DNA of 64,000 nucleotides from Sanghuangporus weigelae (lineage: Eukaryota; Basidiomycota; Agaricomycetes; Hymenochaetales; Hymenochaetaceae): positions 2,232,001 to 2,296,000 of the forward strand of contig CP137324.1 of assembly GCA_033182465.1 (NCBI GenBank). Reading direction: 5' to 3'. The notes under the pieces were generated by a model. The model searched no databases and was not told the DNA's origin. It was given only the letters and a program-made list of their open reading frames with translations. Below, one piece after another: positions 36,601 through 47,196 of the stretch (positions are counted from its first letter, which is position 1; each line of letters opens with the position of its first letter). Both the position numbers and the translations under genes were made by a program.

Positions 36601-38830
36601 ATCATCCCATGAAATTCCCGAGTTCCTGAGAACCGTCTCATACAGAATATCGATATCGCCCACACCGACCGATTTGATCTCGCTTATCAGGGTTCGTAGC
36701 TTCCGTTGTGGATCATCGAAGGTGCGTACCATCTTGATTGCAGTTGACGCCCAAATGAAGAGCCCGTCTGCTGCATCTGACAGAGCCTTGATCCCATCAT
36801 CCCACACAGGACTCCTTGGCATTCCTTCATCAGCGGTATCATCAGCTAAACTATTCAATTCCTCCATGATATATAGAGTGACATCGTTACGACTCTCCTC
36901 GTTAGCATGCTGCAGTTCAAGCTGACGAATATGGGATCGTGACGACAGACTCCTTGTAATATCGCTCTCTGGACGACTTGTAATAAGAACGCGAACTTTT
37001 GATGGAAGCTTGGGGAAATCAGACTTCATCAAGAATAGCAGCTCTCGTCGCTGTTCCGCACTCCCGCATTCATCCAATGCGTCGAGAATAACGACAATGG
37101 GTCCCGTGATGAAACTTCCAGCGGTGCGAAGCGGTTCTAAAAGCAGCTTCTCATATTGTGTTTTCAACGTGGCGCCGCATATGGTCTTATTAGCTTCGAG
37201 AGCACCGAGGATGTGCGGCGCGATGGAGGGATGGTGTGACGCTAGCATGCACGCGATGGTGCGGATAACGGAGCTCGGATCGCTCTTTTCTCGTTCAAAA
37301 AACATGTAAGCAGGTGAACACCCTCTCGCTCCGCATCTTTCGAATGTGGTCACCGCGATGGTACTTTTTCCTGAGCCGGCAGCTCCGGTGAGCCAAAAGA
37401 CGTTTGGAGACGTTTCAGAGAAGAGAAACTCCATGATCGGATTTAAGTATTCCTGACGCGTTCCGTCAAGACATCGAGGTCGCTTCGACACACTGGAAGC
37501 ATCCGACTTGAAAGGTTCCAGTAACACTTCGAGCTGTTTCTGTGACTCTATTTTGCAAAGGATCAGGAGAGTGAACATATGATATGAATGAAACGTACTG
37601 ATATCAAGGACTTCTTTAGCCGTATTCAAGCCAATGACCGAGTCCAGCTCTTTCCTGAGATCGACGAAGCGTGCTGAATATTCACTGACTTTTCGTCCGC
37701 TACCAAATCTGCTCATTCGACCTATGATGGAAGTTTAGTCTCTACAGAGACAGCCAAGAAACAGACGTACCGAAGAAATTGTGCTCCGTATACTTCTGAA
37801 CAAAGCGAGCGCATTCAGCTGTCTCACCCAATAAAATTTTCAATATGGGCTTCAGTAACTTCGTCTTGTCGTCCAAGTCCCTTGCCTCTGTCGAGAATTT
37901 GAACGCCGCTTGCATTTTGTCCATCAGATCGATCAGTTCCTTGTCCGTATGGAGCTGGTGAGATACGACCTGCGGGGTACAGTTAATCGCGGGCAAGGAT
38001 GTCGGGGAACATATCTGGACGCACCTTGTATAAAGCTGAGGTTGCTTGCCATGACACATTGAAGATGGGATGGATCTTGAAGAGGTATCAGCGGCATTCC
38101 AGGCTTACTATGACAAGCAGACTGACCTTCGCGATAGTATCAACCATCTCGATTATCACATCTGCCGCTTCGATGACTGTTCTGATGATCTCTATGGTGG
38201 ACTCTGTCTTATTTGTCACCGTTCGGATTCGTTCAGCTCCCCTCTCGGCCGTTTCGACCTCGATCTTTGAGCGGTTCAGTGCATCAACTTGCTTGAGATG
38301 AAGGTGAATACTGCCAATCGATGCAATCGACGATAGTCGTTTACGACTTATTCGGAAACTCGTCGGTGCAAAGAGGACAACTCGGGCTAGCCAAGCATAT
38401 CAGTTAAAATTCTAGAATTATCTCCGAACTCACTATTATCCTCACTGGAATTGGCCAGTAGCTCCTCGACATTGACCTCGGCCTGACCAATCAGATCATC
38501 TCGGCCAACCTTTCTCGCTTTCTTAACATACACCTCAAAAACGGCAGATCCTTCGGACTGCAAACTGCTCCACGCTGAGCAACAGAAGAGATGAACTGCG
38601 GACACAACTCACAAGGTCATTGTGTCGTTCCAGGCCGGTTCTCCCTCTTCATTCAGAATCCCCGTCTTGCGGACAGAATTGGCAACTTTCACTTCCACAT
38701 ACAAGCCGGCATCTTTTGCATCACTTGGGACATCGTGGACGCGGATGACTGCAAAAAAGTCAATCAAGGATGATGCACCGACAAGAGAACACTGCGGACC
38801 TTGCAAGGCAAGGTGGGTTTGCTCCTCCAT
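33637..38830 (-). CDS. C2-NACHT-WD40 STAND protein (NWD-B)
   Basis: Tandem paralogue of NWD-A with the same exon structure (38800-38830, 38613-38748, 38434-38564, 38127-38386, 38025-38075, 37771-37969, 37599-37721, 36010-37547, 33637-35961), giving 1597 aa. Domains: C2-like (VIRVHDVPSD ... NEEGEPAWNDTM), helical region, NACHT with P-loop GAAGSGKST near 365-373, Walker B VVILDALDEC near 462-471 and RVLITSRPESD, then fourteen WD40 repeats from about residue 890 and the DGWVKGEGGELLTWIPEDM tail. One repeat carries an extra ten or so residues (EGAGCERATE) before its conserved core. Three introns (38749-38799, 37548-37598, 35962-36009) are multiples of three and stop-free. The frame is open and key NTPase residues are present. 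The two extra repeats suggest repeat gain or loss after duplication. Partner and ligand are unknown. Confidence 0.93.
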
Positions 38831-40973
38831 GCTGAGAAGGATGAGGTTGGGTTCCACTCTTTGAATGAACACTCCCACCTTATATCCTGGAGTTGATCGC
38901 CGTGTTGTCCTCGTGTCTGATACCATCATAAGTGTTCTCCCATGTCATTGTACTTCTTTGATTGATGAACCGGATTCCTTCACAGTCGACATCCAGGTGA
39001 CTATCAGCGACAACTATGCACCTGTGATATGAAGTCTGGAGGTCCCTTGACAATGTCAGTAAATAGAGGTTGAATCAACAGTTTGGGCTTGAGGCCCTTG
39101 AATTGTGGAAAGCAATAAGCAGTCGGCATCAGTAGAGGAAAAGGTCGAGACAATTGTTCCCCGCTTCTTCTTTTTCCTGAGTCAGACGGAGCGGTCATTC
39201 AGTCCAACTCAGTACCTATAACACCGTCCTTCCTTCGCAATATGAATCAATTGTCCACATGAGCATCAAGATACGATACCGCAGAACGCACAGCAGCACA
39301 GCACGCAACCATCTTCGCCGCAGGACACCAGCCTAAAATTGAGCAAAGCTGTACTTCTTTCTGGGAAATTCGCCCGGATTGAATCAGACCTACTTCTAGT
39401 GTTATTGAGGAACACGCGCCACAGAAGTCGGGAATTGCTATAATAAGTACATATTACAGATACAGTTGACTGCCAGTAAAGTACCCATCATGACATGCTC
39501 TGCCTGTTTATCCATCCATTGCCAGAGACACCGCCTTCCTTTCGTCAACCCTAAAGCGTGTATCCATCTTTCGGCGGATATATAGGTGCGCTGTACTGCT
39601 TCGGGAGAAAGACTATTGTAGTTCCAGACACTTGCTCACGAGAGCACCATTTCAGATTCCACATTGCGGTGCATCTGAGAATGCAGTTGGCAGTGCTATG
39701 GTTCACAGGTTGAGACTAATGGTAAAAATAATTGACAGATCGATGAATTGTCCTGTTGAATGGATACAGCTTTTTGCACTGGACCATGCACTTTGGCAAA
39801 GAAATGACCATGTATACAAAGGAGTTCACGCAATGGTATTTACTGTAATATCTGAATGCATATAATTGGAAATCGGTAAGCTGACATCGGTTAAGAATGA
39901 ACATGTTAGACGCACTATAAACACGTAATTCTACTCTGCCTCCCAGTACCTGCAATGTCCTCCGGCCCTTGAATTTTCACCATCAGATTGTGTATACTGT
40001 CTCACGCAGCAATGAGCACCTCCTTCATGGCCATCCTGGCCTCCCTTCTCTTCGACTACTGCTCTAGAAACCAACACGTCCTCAAAGATTCTCGCGAAAG
40101 TTGATGCTTCGACGAGATACTTGTCGAGGCATGGCGATACGTTTCCTCGGGTGGAGGAAGCCTGGTCCTGGATCGGTAGTCCACAGATGCTAAGCCGGCC
40201 CTCTGAGGTGAGCATTTCAGTAGACGAGGTATTTCTTTTACGATGGGTGTTCTGATAGTGGCTCGTTAGAACGTGCGGAAGTACGTAAATTGGCCATCAA
40301 AGTCGACGGTAACAACTGCCATCTGTAGGCTAGGGAATGTCTCACTCTTTTCATTCACGGACAGAAGGAAAAATTGTTTGTGCCTTTCTTGGAACGCTTA
40401 ACCTCTGGAAGTAATTCAGACGTCATGAAATTTGTCCACTTACAGAGCACAAACAAAACGTATAACCAATCAACGTAAACATAACTTCATGATCGCCGCT
40501 GTGAATTCAACCTTTGAGTGAAAGACAGAAAGAAGAGCGCACCTACATGTACTTCGCTTGAATCATCTTACTATCGAAAGCGTCAATATGTCAGTTGATG
40601 ATGCTCCATGCAGGAGGCTCGAGTAATCGTTGACGCACCAGTCTTGATCGCATTTCGCCTCAGCTGCTACGATACAGCACAGCTTTTTCTAAGAAAACAA
40701 GGCCGACCGTTTTCAGAAACCCAAATATCGGCTTTTAGCAAGTCATAACAACCGAAAGCGGTGAGTGATCATAATGAAATAGGGATAACAATAGAAGTCC
40801 GTCGCGCGCGCAAGCCTCGGATGCTTTAGACCACACGACACAAATAGAACCAAACACCTCTTTGGTACCTGTTCAAAACGCGTTCGCTGGGCGCTAGAGA
40901 CCTCAGCATCTCTCTTTGTTACCTCTCATCTCCTCTGCTATAGCAATTCATCTCTGTTGAAATTCCCACCAGC
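38831..40973. other. Intergenic region, 2.1 kb
   Basis: 38831-39285 is the duplicated upstream region of NWD-B. Beyond it I see no supportable gene. A minus-strand open frame with an ATG at 40215 (94 codons, containing LDKYLVEASTFARIFEDVLVS) has some protein-like texture but no family signal and no clear splice partners. Confidence 0.4.
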
Positions 40974-42391
40974 ATGCCATACGACTACGACTATAGTCAT
41001 TACGCATCCACCTTTGATAGCTCGTATGCATACGGGTCCTCTGAAGCAGAGTATCCGACGGCCAATGCAACCAACTTCTACTACTCTGGAAGTGGAGCGC
41101 CTAGAGACGAGTACACTGGTACCTACGGCGGCATTGCTGAAAGCTCTGGTCCATCAGTGAGCACACTTCTCCACTTCCCTAGACAAAAGTTACTGAACCG
41201 ACTTCAAAGAGTGCTGGACCAAGTGCACCCGGTGGCTTCGCCAATGGTATGGTCGACAACGCGGGGTCCACGGTCTCGACATTCATGGGAGCATCTTTGC
41301 TTCACACTCCCTCATATGATGCAGGATTGCCTGCATTTCAGAACGACAAACTTGATAACGGACAGATGGAAATTACCGACCGTTTCCAATATACCAGCTC
41401 GCCTGAGGACTCTTCTTCCTCATCTTCCACGTCGGGCGATTCGTCGATTGTTAACTGGACGAATGATGACATGCCTCAGCAATTCCCAGATGCCCAGGGA
41501 CTTGTCTTCAGTACGGAACAGTCTTTCCTGACTCTTTTCCGCGACTCATACCTACAGACTCGACCATGCGGGTTCGATGTCTCGACGTCATCTACTTCCA
41601 ATTACTATCTCTCTGCGGGATTACCTGCCACCGCTACTACGATGCCGTCTTTGGCTCCTGCGCCAGAAATATCGCACGGACTGACCGACCCTGCACATTC
41701 TGGGAACTCGATACCCTTGAGTATCAACTCCTTCCCTGTGTCAGCTAATTCTTTGCCCGTGCTTCCCCTGCCAGGCATAAGTAACAAGCCACCCCAAGAC
41801 ATGAGTCTTGACTCATGTCGAGATTTACACATGATTGTAAATCCCAACATAACTCGAGAGACACGACAAGTGCAAAGGCTGGTCGATCCCAATGTTCATA
41901 CGAACGCACTCCTCGCTGAACCCAACATCGGCACTGCACAAACACCCACGGCCGTAAACACGGCTCCTTCAAGCCTCGGCTCCGCATCTTCAATTATAAC
42001 CACGACGATGACTTCAGTGTTGAAAGGGAAGAGCAGGCGTGCCGGACCTCAGATCCGGGAGAGACCCTTCAAGGCCAAGCCGGTCTCTCCGGAATCAAAG
42101 TATCAATGTTACTTCTGTGGTCATTCTTCAAAACTTCAAAAGGACCATGAGCGCCATGAATGGCGACATAAGAGAACGGCAGAGGACGGATGGTTTTGCC
42201 CAGGCTTGACGAGCCCTTGGGCTGAATCGTGTACATGCCCGGTGCTCGGGTACACGCGCAAAGATCTGCTGATAAGGCATCTGAGGAGTCGGGGCTCTGG
42301 GAGCCCCTGTTACGAGGCTGCGATAGAGATGGGCTGGGCTCCAGGAAAGAGAGGTAGCAGCAAAGTATTTAATGGCTATAAGCCTGAATAA
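40974..42391 (+). CDS. Putative zinc-finger transcription factor, 454 aa
   Basis: Exons 40974-41156 and 41210-42391 (phase 0, 53-nt intron with GTGAGC donor and TTCAAAG acceptor) give 454 aa. The N-terminal 300 residues are Tyr/Ser/Thr/Pro-rich and look disordered, starting MPYDYDYSHYASTFDSSYAY, as in many activation regions. The C-terminal part has a basic stretch (KGKSRRAGPQIRERPFKAKP) and a C2H2-like pair: YQCYFCGHSSKLQKDHERHE (C-x2-C, H-x2-3-H), then WFCPGL ... CTCPVLGYTRKDLLIRHLRS with a further C near the end. The spacing of the second finger is irregular. A nuclear DNA-binding role is inferred from the fingers and composition. A much shorter acceptor at 41182 would make a 26-nt intron and is rejected. 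A decayed copy of the finger region lies 450 bp downstream. Confidence 0.75.
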
Positions 42392-42845
42392 AGTCGTCCG
42401 TGACATACATACTCTACATCCTGGTACCCGATTTCCTGTACAACAAGCCCCAGCTTGCTTTTAATATAGTGATACACTATTCGTCCGTGGTAACTTTCAG
42501 AGCAGAGCGTTGAGAACGAAGTATCAGAGGATCCGATGTTTCGGGAGATATAATGATAAAGTCGATGGAAAACTTACGAAGATGATGCACGAAGACACAT
42601 TTGAATCGGTAACTCTGTGCATTTGGTATTTGAACAAGATGAGGAAGCGCGAAAATTGTAAGAACTGTACATGATCAAGTGCGTGAGACATCATAGCCAC
42701 ATCCGGGAACCAAGTTTGGTTAGCTAATCCGTTACTTTGCTTTATTAACCACAGATTCGGTAACAGAATTCACATGCCCAGAGCGCGAGCCTCAAGTTCG
42801 ACTATATGCACTCTAGATATAATCACGCATAGATACCTGTAAAAC

Positions 42846-43062
42846 AGACGATGATGACTTCAGCGTCGCCACCAAAGTATCGATGGCGCTTCTGCGGTAA
42901 CCCTTCAAAAATCCTAAAGGACCATAAGCGTCATGAGTTCTAGCACTCGAGGACACCGAATGATGAATAATCTTGATCGGGAATGACGTTCCCGTTGACT
43001 GACACCACGCAAATGGAGTCCACGCCCATAACTAGGATGCTCGGATATACTCGTACTAATGG
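42846..43062 (+). pseudogene. Decayed partial copy of the zinc-finger gene
   Basis: The DNA and its translation follow the finger region of the gene upstream: a shared gatgacttcag block, then KYRWRFCGNPSKILKDHKRHEF against KYQCYFCGHSSKLQKDHERHEW, then a stop, then MLGYTRTN against VLGYTRKD at 43037-43060. The order and spacing fit, but the intervening second Cys cluster is lost. It is a direct, truncated duplicate of roughly 42003-42265. Confidence 0.75.
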
Positions 43063-43169
43063 TGTCAGTCAGCCACGATGACTCTGAGGTCCACGTACAT
43101 TGGAATTATCAGAGAAGGAATAAAGGAACAGAACGATCTGGCGCAATTCTTAAGGAGTCACAATTCAGA

Positions 43170-43352
43170 AAAGATGGACTTACGGCAAATATGTCTGCAG
43201 TGGAAGGAGGACGAGGTACTTGTGGAAGCAAGAGACAGAGCAGCCAAGGTATGGAGGCTCAGTCCAGGCGAACTCATCCTTTATAAGCCATTGAGCCACT
43301 CCGTCCGATATCACGACGACGCAAATAAGCGCGTCGTCTCGGGCGACTAAGG
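43170..43352 (+). pseudogene. WD40-repeat relic of an NWD-type gene
   Basis: 43243-43350 reads AAKVWRLSPGELILYKPLS followed by HSVR and KRVVSGD, which is the VWD-x-x-SGELI-x-GPL ... VRSVAFS ... KRVVSGS pattern of the WD40 repeats in the two NWD genes. Just before it, near 43175-43195, another frame gives YGKYVCSG, matching the DGKYV-x-SG core of a preceding repeat. The piece lies on the plus strand, opposite to NWD-A and NWD-B, and no NACHT part is recognisable nearby. Confidence 0.6.
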
Positions 43353-44225
43353 AAAAAAGATGTTGCCTCCTTGTTTGCATGAATACAATAAGATTAGTCT
43401 CTACAAAGGGTATCTATGCTGGTGAAACCGACTTTCATCTGGTTTCCGGCTTTGCACCATTACCGATTTAGAGCGAGAGTCGACCCAGAACGAGCCATGC
43501 ACGTTGATTCCATATAGAAGCAAGACCTCCAACGACTGGACGGGGGAGCATGCATAAGGACATGCGTATTGCGAGAGATTTTCTTCTTCCGATATACGTA
43601 AGAGTATCGTCAACGTACAGGGATCTTCAGTGAGATAGTTTTAGTCCGGGAATCACGCCGGCTGACCATCACCCACCGATTCAAGCAAACCTCCCGCTCT
43701 ACTTGCTTAAAATGCCCAAGCCCTTGAAAAACGTTAGTCATGGCAGCAAGCATGTAATCCCTTTTTATAAGGTAAGAATGCAGTGATGGTACGTACGAGA
43801 GCCGTGCTGAAGGCCGAGAGATGGTAAGATACAATAGAACTCTGCCCGTTTCTGAGACTCAGAAGGTGTTTTAGTCCCCGCACCTTCAGACGGAGAGAGG
43901 ATGGTAAAGCAGGGTTGACCATTCAACTATTGTCGGTGAACCAATATACCGTGCGGTGTCAACTAATCCTCTCTAACGGAGCAAGATTTTTTTAGAGCCG
44001 GTTCTTGGGTAAAGATTGCACATGGTATAAATTCCCAGAAGATTTCATACGTCTACAAAATATTGAGGTGGTGGGTATCAGACGGAGTATAATGGAGCTA
44101 TGAATAAACGACATGAGACCGTGATGCGATTCTAATCGTTGTGACTCCAGCGCCGTGTATGAAATAAATGACAGAAACAGGACAACAGAAAAAAGCAAGC
44201 AGCACATACTCGATTATGTCTTGTT

Positions 44226-44979
44226 TCACTTGTCCGCCTCCACATCCTCAGCCATCCCTGCTCCAGGTTTGACAGTCTCCAAATCCTCCTTAAGCATCCT
44301 CTTTCCTTTCCGCTTTCCTTGTCCTTCTGTATCATCATCTCCCTGAGCTTTCTGGCTTTTCAAAAATTCCTCCCCTCGAATACGGAGGAATTCTTCCAGA
44401 AGGGCGGCGTTGCGCGAGTTAGCTTTGAACGCTGCTACACCTACGTCTCCGACGAATGGAACGAGACCCACTCCTGCCGAGAAGGCGTTGTTGAGGAGCA
44501 TGCGGTGCAGAAGCCAGTCTGGAATCCTATAGTAAGCAAATATCAGTATTATGGGCCTAGTGAAAATACTGTACAAGTTGAGATGCACGAACTCGGCTTG
44601 CTTCGCTTTCCGAACAACTAATGTGTAATTCAGCAACGCATCGGCAACATCTCCCACGCCAGGGATGATCCCGATGACGAAGGTCCACCCAAATCGCATG
44701 CCGCAAATTCGAAAGCCCTTGTCAAGTCTGTGAGCACGACTTTTGACTTTGCGGAGGACCTTAGCATCGCGCTTTGAAAGTCCCGGGGGCAGTTCGCGCT
44801 GCGTTCGAGTCTACGTCAGCATTGAGATCGCTTGAACGAAGATTAGAGTGTACCTTGCGTTTGTGCGTCTTCCCATTCTCGTCAACCCATGTCTCCCAGA
44901 CGGGGTCGGCAGGCTCGTACTGTTTTAAATGCTTCTCAAAGATCTGAAGATCAGCTTTCGTAAGGATCTTTGAGGACAT
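44226..44979 (-). CDS. DUF4112 family membrane protein
   Basis: Small protein of the DUF4112 family, found in fungi and bacteria, of unknown function. Exons 44854-44979, 44575-44798 and 44226-44526 join in phase to give 216 aa. Signatures: KLRKVKSRAHRLD-like basic lead (here VLRKVKSRAHRLDKGF), then MRFGWTFVIGIIPGVGDVADALLNY, then IPDWLLHRMLLNNAFSAGVGLVPFVGDVG and AFKANSRNAALLEEFLRIRG. Two hydrophobic, Gly-rich segments (IIPGVGDV and LVPFVGDV) are the hallmark repeat of the family and probably enter a membrane. The C-terminal tail is Lys/Glu/Asp-rich and charged. The second intron (44527-44574) is 48 nt, in frame and stop-free, so it can be mistaken for coding sequence; the family pattern argues that it is removed. 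Head-to-head with the hydrolase gene at 45650. Confidence 0.9.
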
Positions 44980-45649
44980 TTTCTATGGGGTAGTAATTGA
45001 GGAGGATGAGAATGTTTAAAGAAGGGAGAAGGAGGTACTTGCTGCTGCGGGATGCGAGCTTTTGTATTCGACGCATGGCAGTGGTGTGGTCGGGCTTTAT
45101 CGATCGACGGCGCTATTTCTGTATATCACAGCCTTGTGACAGAGATGTGACTGTCGCGTCTCCTTTCGGGCACAGCCATGTCGCCGGCCCGGCACAGCTC
45201 GCGACCGTCTCCTACTTTTCCTAACTTACTTTCGGTGGACCTGAGCCTCATTTTTTAGGCCGTGGTCTGGCATTCTCTTCTAATGATGATGCGTTGTAAT
45301 GCGGATAGAATCCTGGTCAATTCACAACGTCTGCCATTTGCTTGTGACGATGTTCTCGGAGATAAGAGGGTATACCACTCGTGTCGGCTGACCCGGTGAC
45401 AGATGCATATTATTATCACCTCGAGATATTCGGGGCAGCTCAGATCAGGAGCGTAGGAAGAAAGATGAGTGCTTCGGCTCGTTTCGAGCTACATCAATGG
45501 TGCGAGTGTGAGAAACGTTGTGCGTGTGATAGTCCGGCGAAGACTGAAACTGAAAGAGGGGGGGGGGGGGGCATTACAACGACCGTTGCAATCAACTACA
45601 TAGTTCACGGACGTCTTCCTCGGCGACTGACCTATCTCCGTTCCTCGAT
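44980..45649. other. Divergent upstream region with a 14-G run
   Basis: The gap between the DUF4112 start and the hydrolase start holds both upstream regions. A homopolymer of 14 G lies at 45558-45571, about 80 bp before the hydrolase ATG. A plus-strand open frame at 45381-45734 crosses this run and has no family signal. Confidence 0.5.
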
Positions 45650-47025
45650 ATGGCACAGTGGGCTCATTACTCGACTCCGAATGAAGAATTCCTCAAAGCA
45701 CTTGCCGAACGGCCACCATTTTCTCCTCCCGTAGTGAAGGACCCCAAGGAAGGTGACGAAGTGATCATGAAGCATCAGAAGCTTGTGGAGGAAGAGTTGC
45801 GGAAGGGAGTCGAGGCAGCTGGACCGCGTCAGTATTTGTCGCGATGATCAATCTGAGTAAACTGATGCTATTATTCATTACTTAGCTGAAGGAATTGTTG
45901 TTGAGGACAAGCTCGTGCCCGTTACAACTCCGCCGGGAGAAATCAAAGTCAGAGTATACATGCCACAGTCCGAAGACTCCTCAGAGACATTTCCGGTGTA
46001 CGTTCACATACACGGTAAGCCATTTATTCGTACTTTTACGAGTACTCACAACATGATCTAATGAGCTTGGTTTCGATTTAAAAGGAGGAGGGTATTGCGT
46101 TGGTACTCTTGATCTTGATGAATTCGTATGCAGAGCTGCGAGTGCAAAGCATCGCATTGTTGTCGTGAATGTCGATTATCGCCTTGCGCCTCAGTTTCCG
46201 TTTCCGACGGGTATCGAAGATAGCTACGAAGCAGTGAAATGGGTACGTACCATACTTTGTGTGCTCTTTGCTTACTCAACCTTCTTACCAGGTAGAAGCG
46301 AATGCACCAAGTCTCCGAGTCGATTTGAAGAAAGGGTTCATAGTAGGTGGGAGATCTGCTGGTGGAAACTTCACTTGCGTTATCACGCAACGTGCGCGAA
46401 GTGACCCAGAGCTGCGGGGAAAGCTCACTGGCCAAATCTTGCAAATCCCTTCTACAATTTCCCATTCGGCCGGTTACCCTGAGAAGTGCGCGGCTTTCAA
46501 CATCAGATTGAGTGTCAATGATAATCAAAACATCCAGATTCAAAGATAAAATGATATCATATGAACAGAACAAAGATGACCCTATACTGAACCGCGCGTA
46601 CCTCGCTCTTTTCATAGGTGGGTCGATATTCATAGTGTCTTCAAGTCCCACTCATCAGCTTCTGTTCCTGCAGGCGCTTACAAACCTGGTCCGCAATCGG
46701 ACGTCAGAGTGTCGCCTCTACTCGTAGAATCCTTTGAAGGACTTCCACCTGCATATGTTCAGGTAGCTGGCGCAGATGTGTTACGCGATGATGGTCTTTT
46801 GTACGAGCAATTCATGCGAGAGGCGGGAGTGCCGACGAAGCTTAAAGTGTGAGTGCGAACTCTCTGGAATCTGTGTACAAGATTGGCTGACAGTTGAAGT
46901 GTAGTTATACAGGAGTGCCTCACGGATTCGACGTCATTTATCCCGACCTCAAGATCAGCGAGAAATGGCGCGCGGACTTCAACGCTGGAATGCAATGGCT
47001 ATTGGGGCTCTCTAAACAATCCTGA
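45650..47025 (+). CDS. Alpha/beta-hydrolase fold-3 esterase (HSL family)
   Basis: Predicted carboxylesterase/lipase of the hormone-sensitive-lipase family. Seven exons (45650-45827, 45886-46014, 46085-46242, 46292-46485, 46538-46617, 46674-46848, 46905-47025) fit in phase and give 344 aa. Motifs: VYVHIHGGGYCVGTLD (HGGG oxyanion hole), VVVNVDYRLAPQFPFPTGIED (DYRLAPE-like), FIVGGRSAGGNF (nucleophile Ser in G-x-S-x-G), VAGADVLRDDGLLYE (catalytic Asp region) and YTGVPHGFDV (catalytic His). The triad is intact. There is no signal peptide, so it is probably intracellular. It begins MAQWAHYSTPNEEFLKAL, and this start is echoed by two fossils inside the NWD duplication at 26496 and 33030. Convergent with the OPT gene, 171 bp away. 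Substrate unknown. Confidence 0.93.
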
Positions 47026-47196
47026 AAGGACCATAAAGAAACATTAACTGTTGTCAATCAGAATGTCGGAATGCAATTTGTTTCTCATCTCAAAAACCAA
47101 TGCTCATAAGATATTCTACGTTCTGTAACCGTCTCGTGATTCAAGGGTTTCGTGCTTACAGGAACCAAAACGTAGACATTAAAAGTACTATACATC

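Larger units (their letters stand above)
32990..39285. repeat. Tandem duplication unit B (hydrolase fossil + NWD-B + upstream region)
   Basis: This is the right copy of the 6.3-kb direct repeat, matching 26470-32830. The NWD gene here has nine exons, with exons 1, 2, 3, 5, 6 and 7 of the same length as in unit A (31, 136, 131, 51, 199, 123 nt), two more WD40 repeats and a short insertion. The right end falls near 39285, where similarity to unit A stops. Limits are approximate. Confidence 0.8.
42392..44225. other. Region with gene relics between zinc-finger and DUF4112 genes
   Basis: Apart from the two relics listed separately (42846-43062 and 43170-43352), I see no gene. Minus-strand open frames at 43401-43922 lack any family signal. 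Confidence 0.45.

Noticed and set aside
39931-40215. 94-codon minus-strand frame with an ATG
   Set aside because: Its texture is protein-like in part, but there is no family match, no neighbour support and no clear splice structure.
41157-41182. A 26-nt intron in the zinc-finger gene
   Set aside because: It is shorter than functional fungal introns; the alternative acceptor at 41209 gives a normal 53-nt intron in the same phase.
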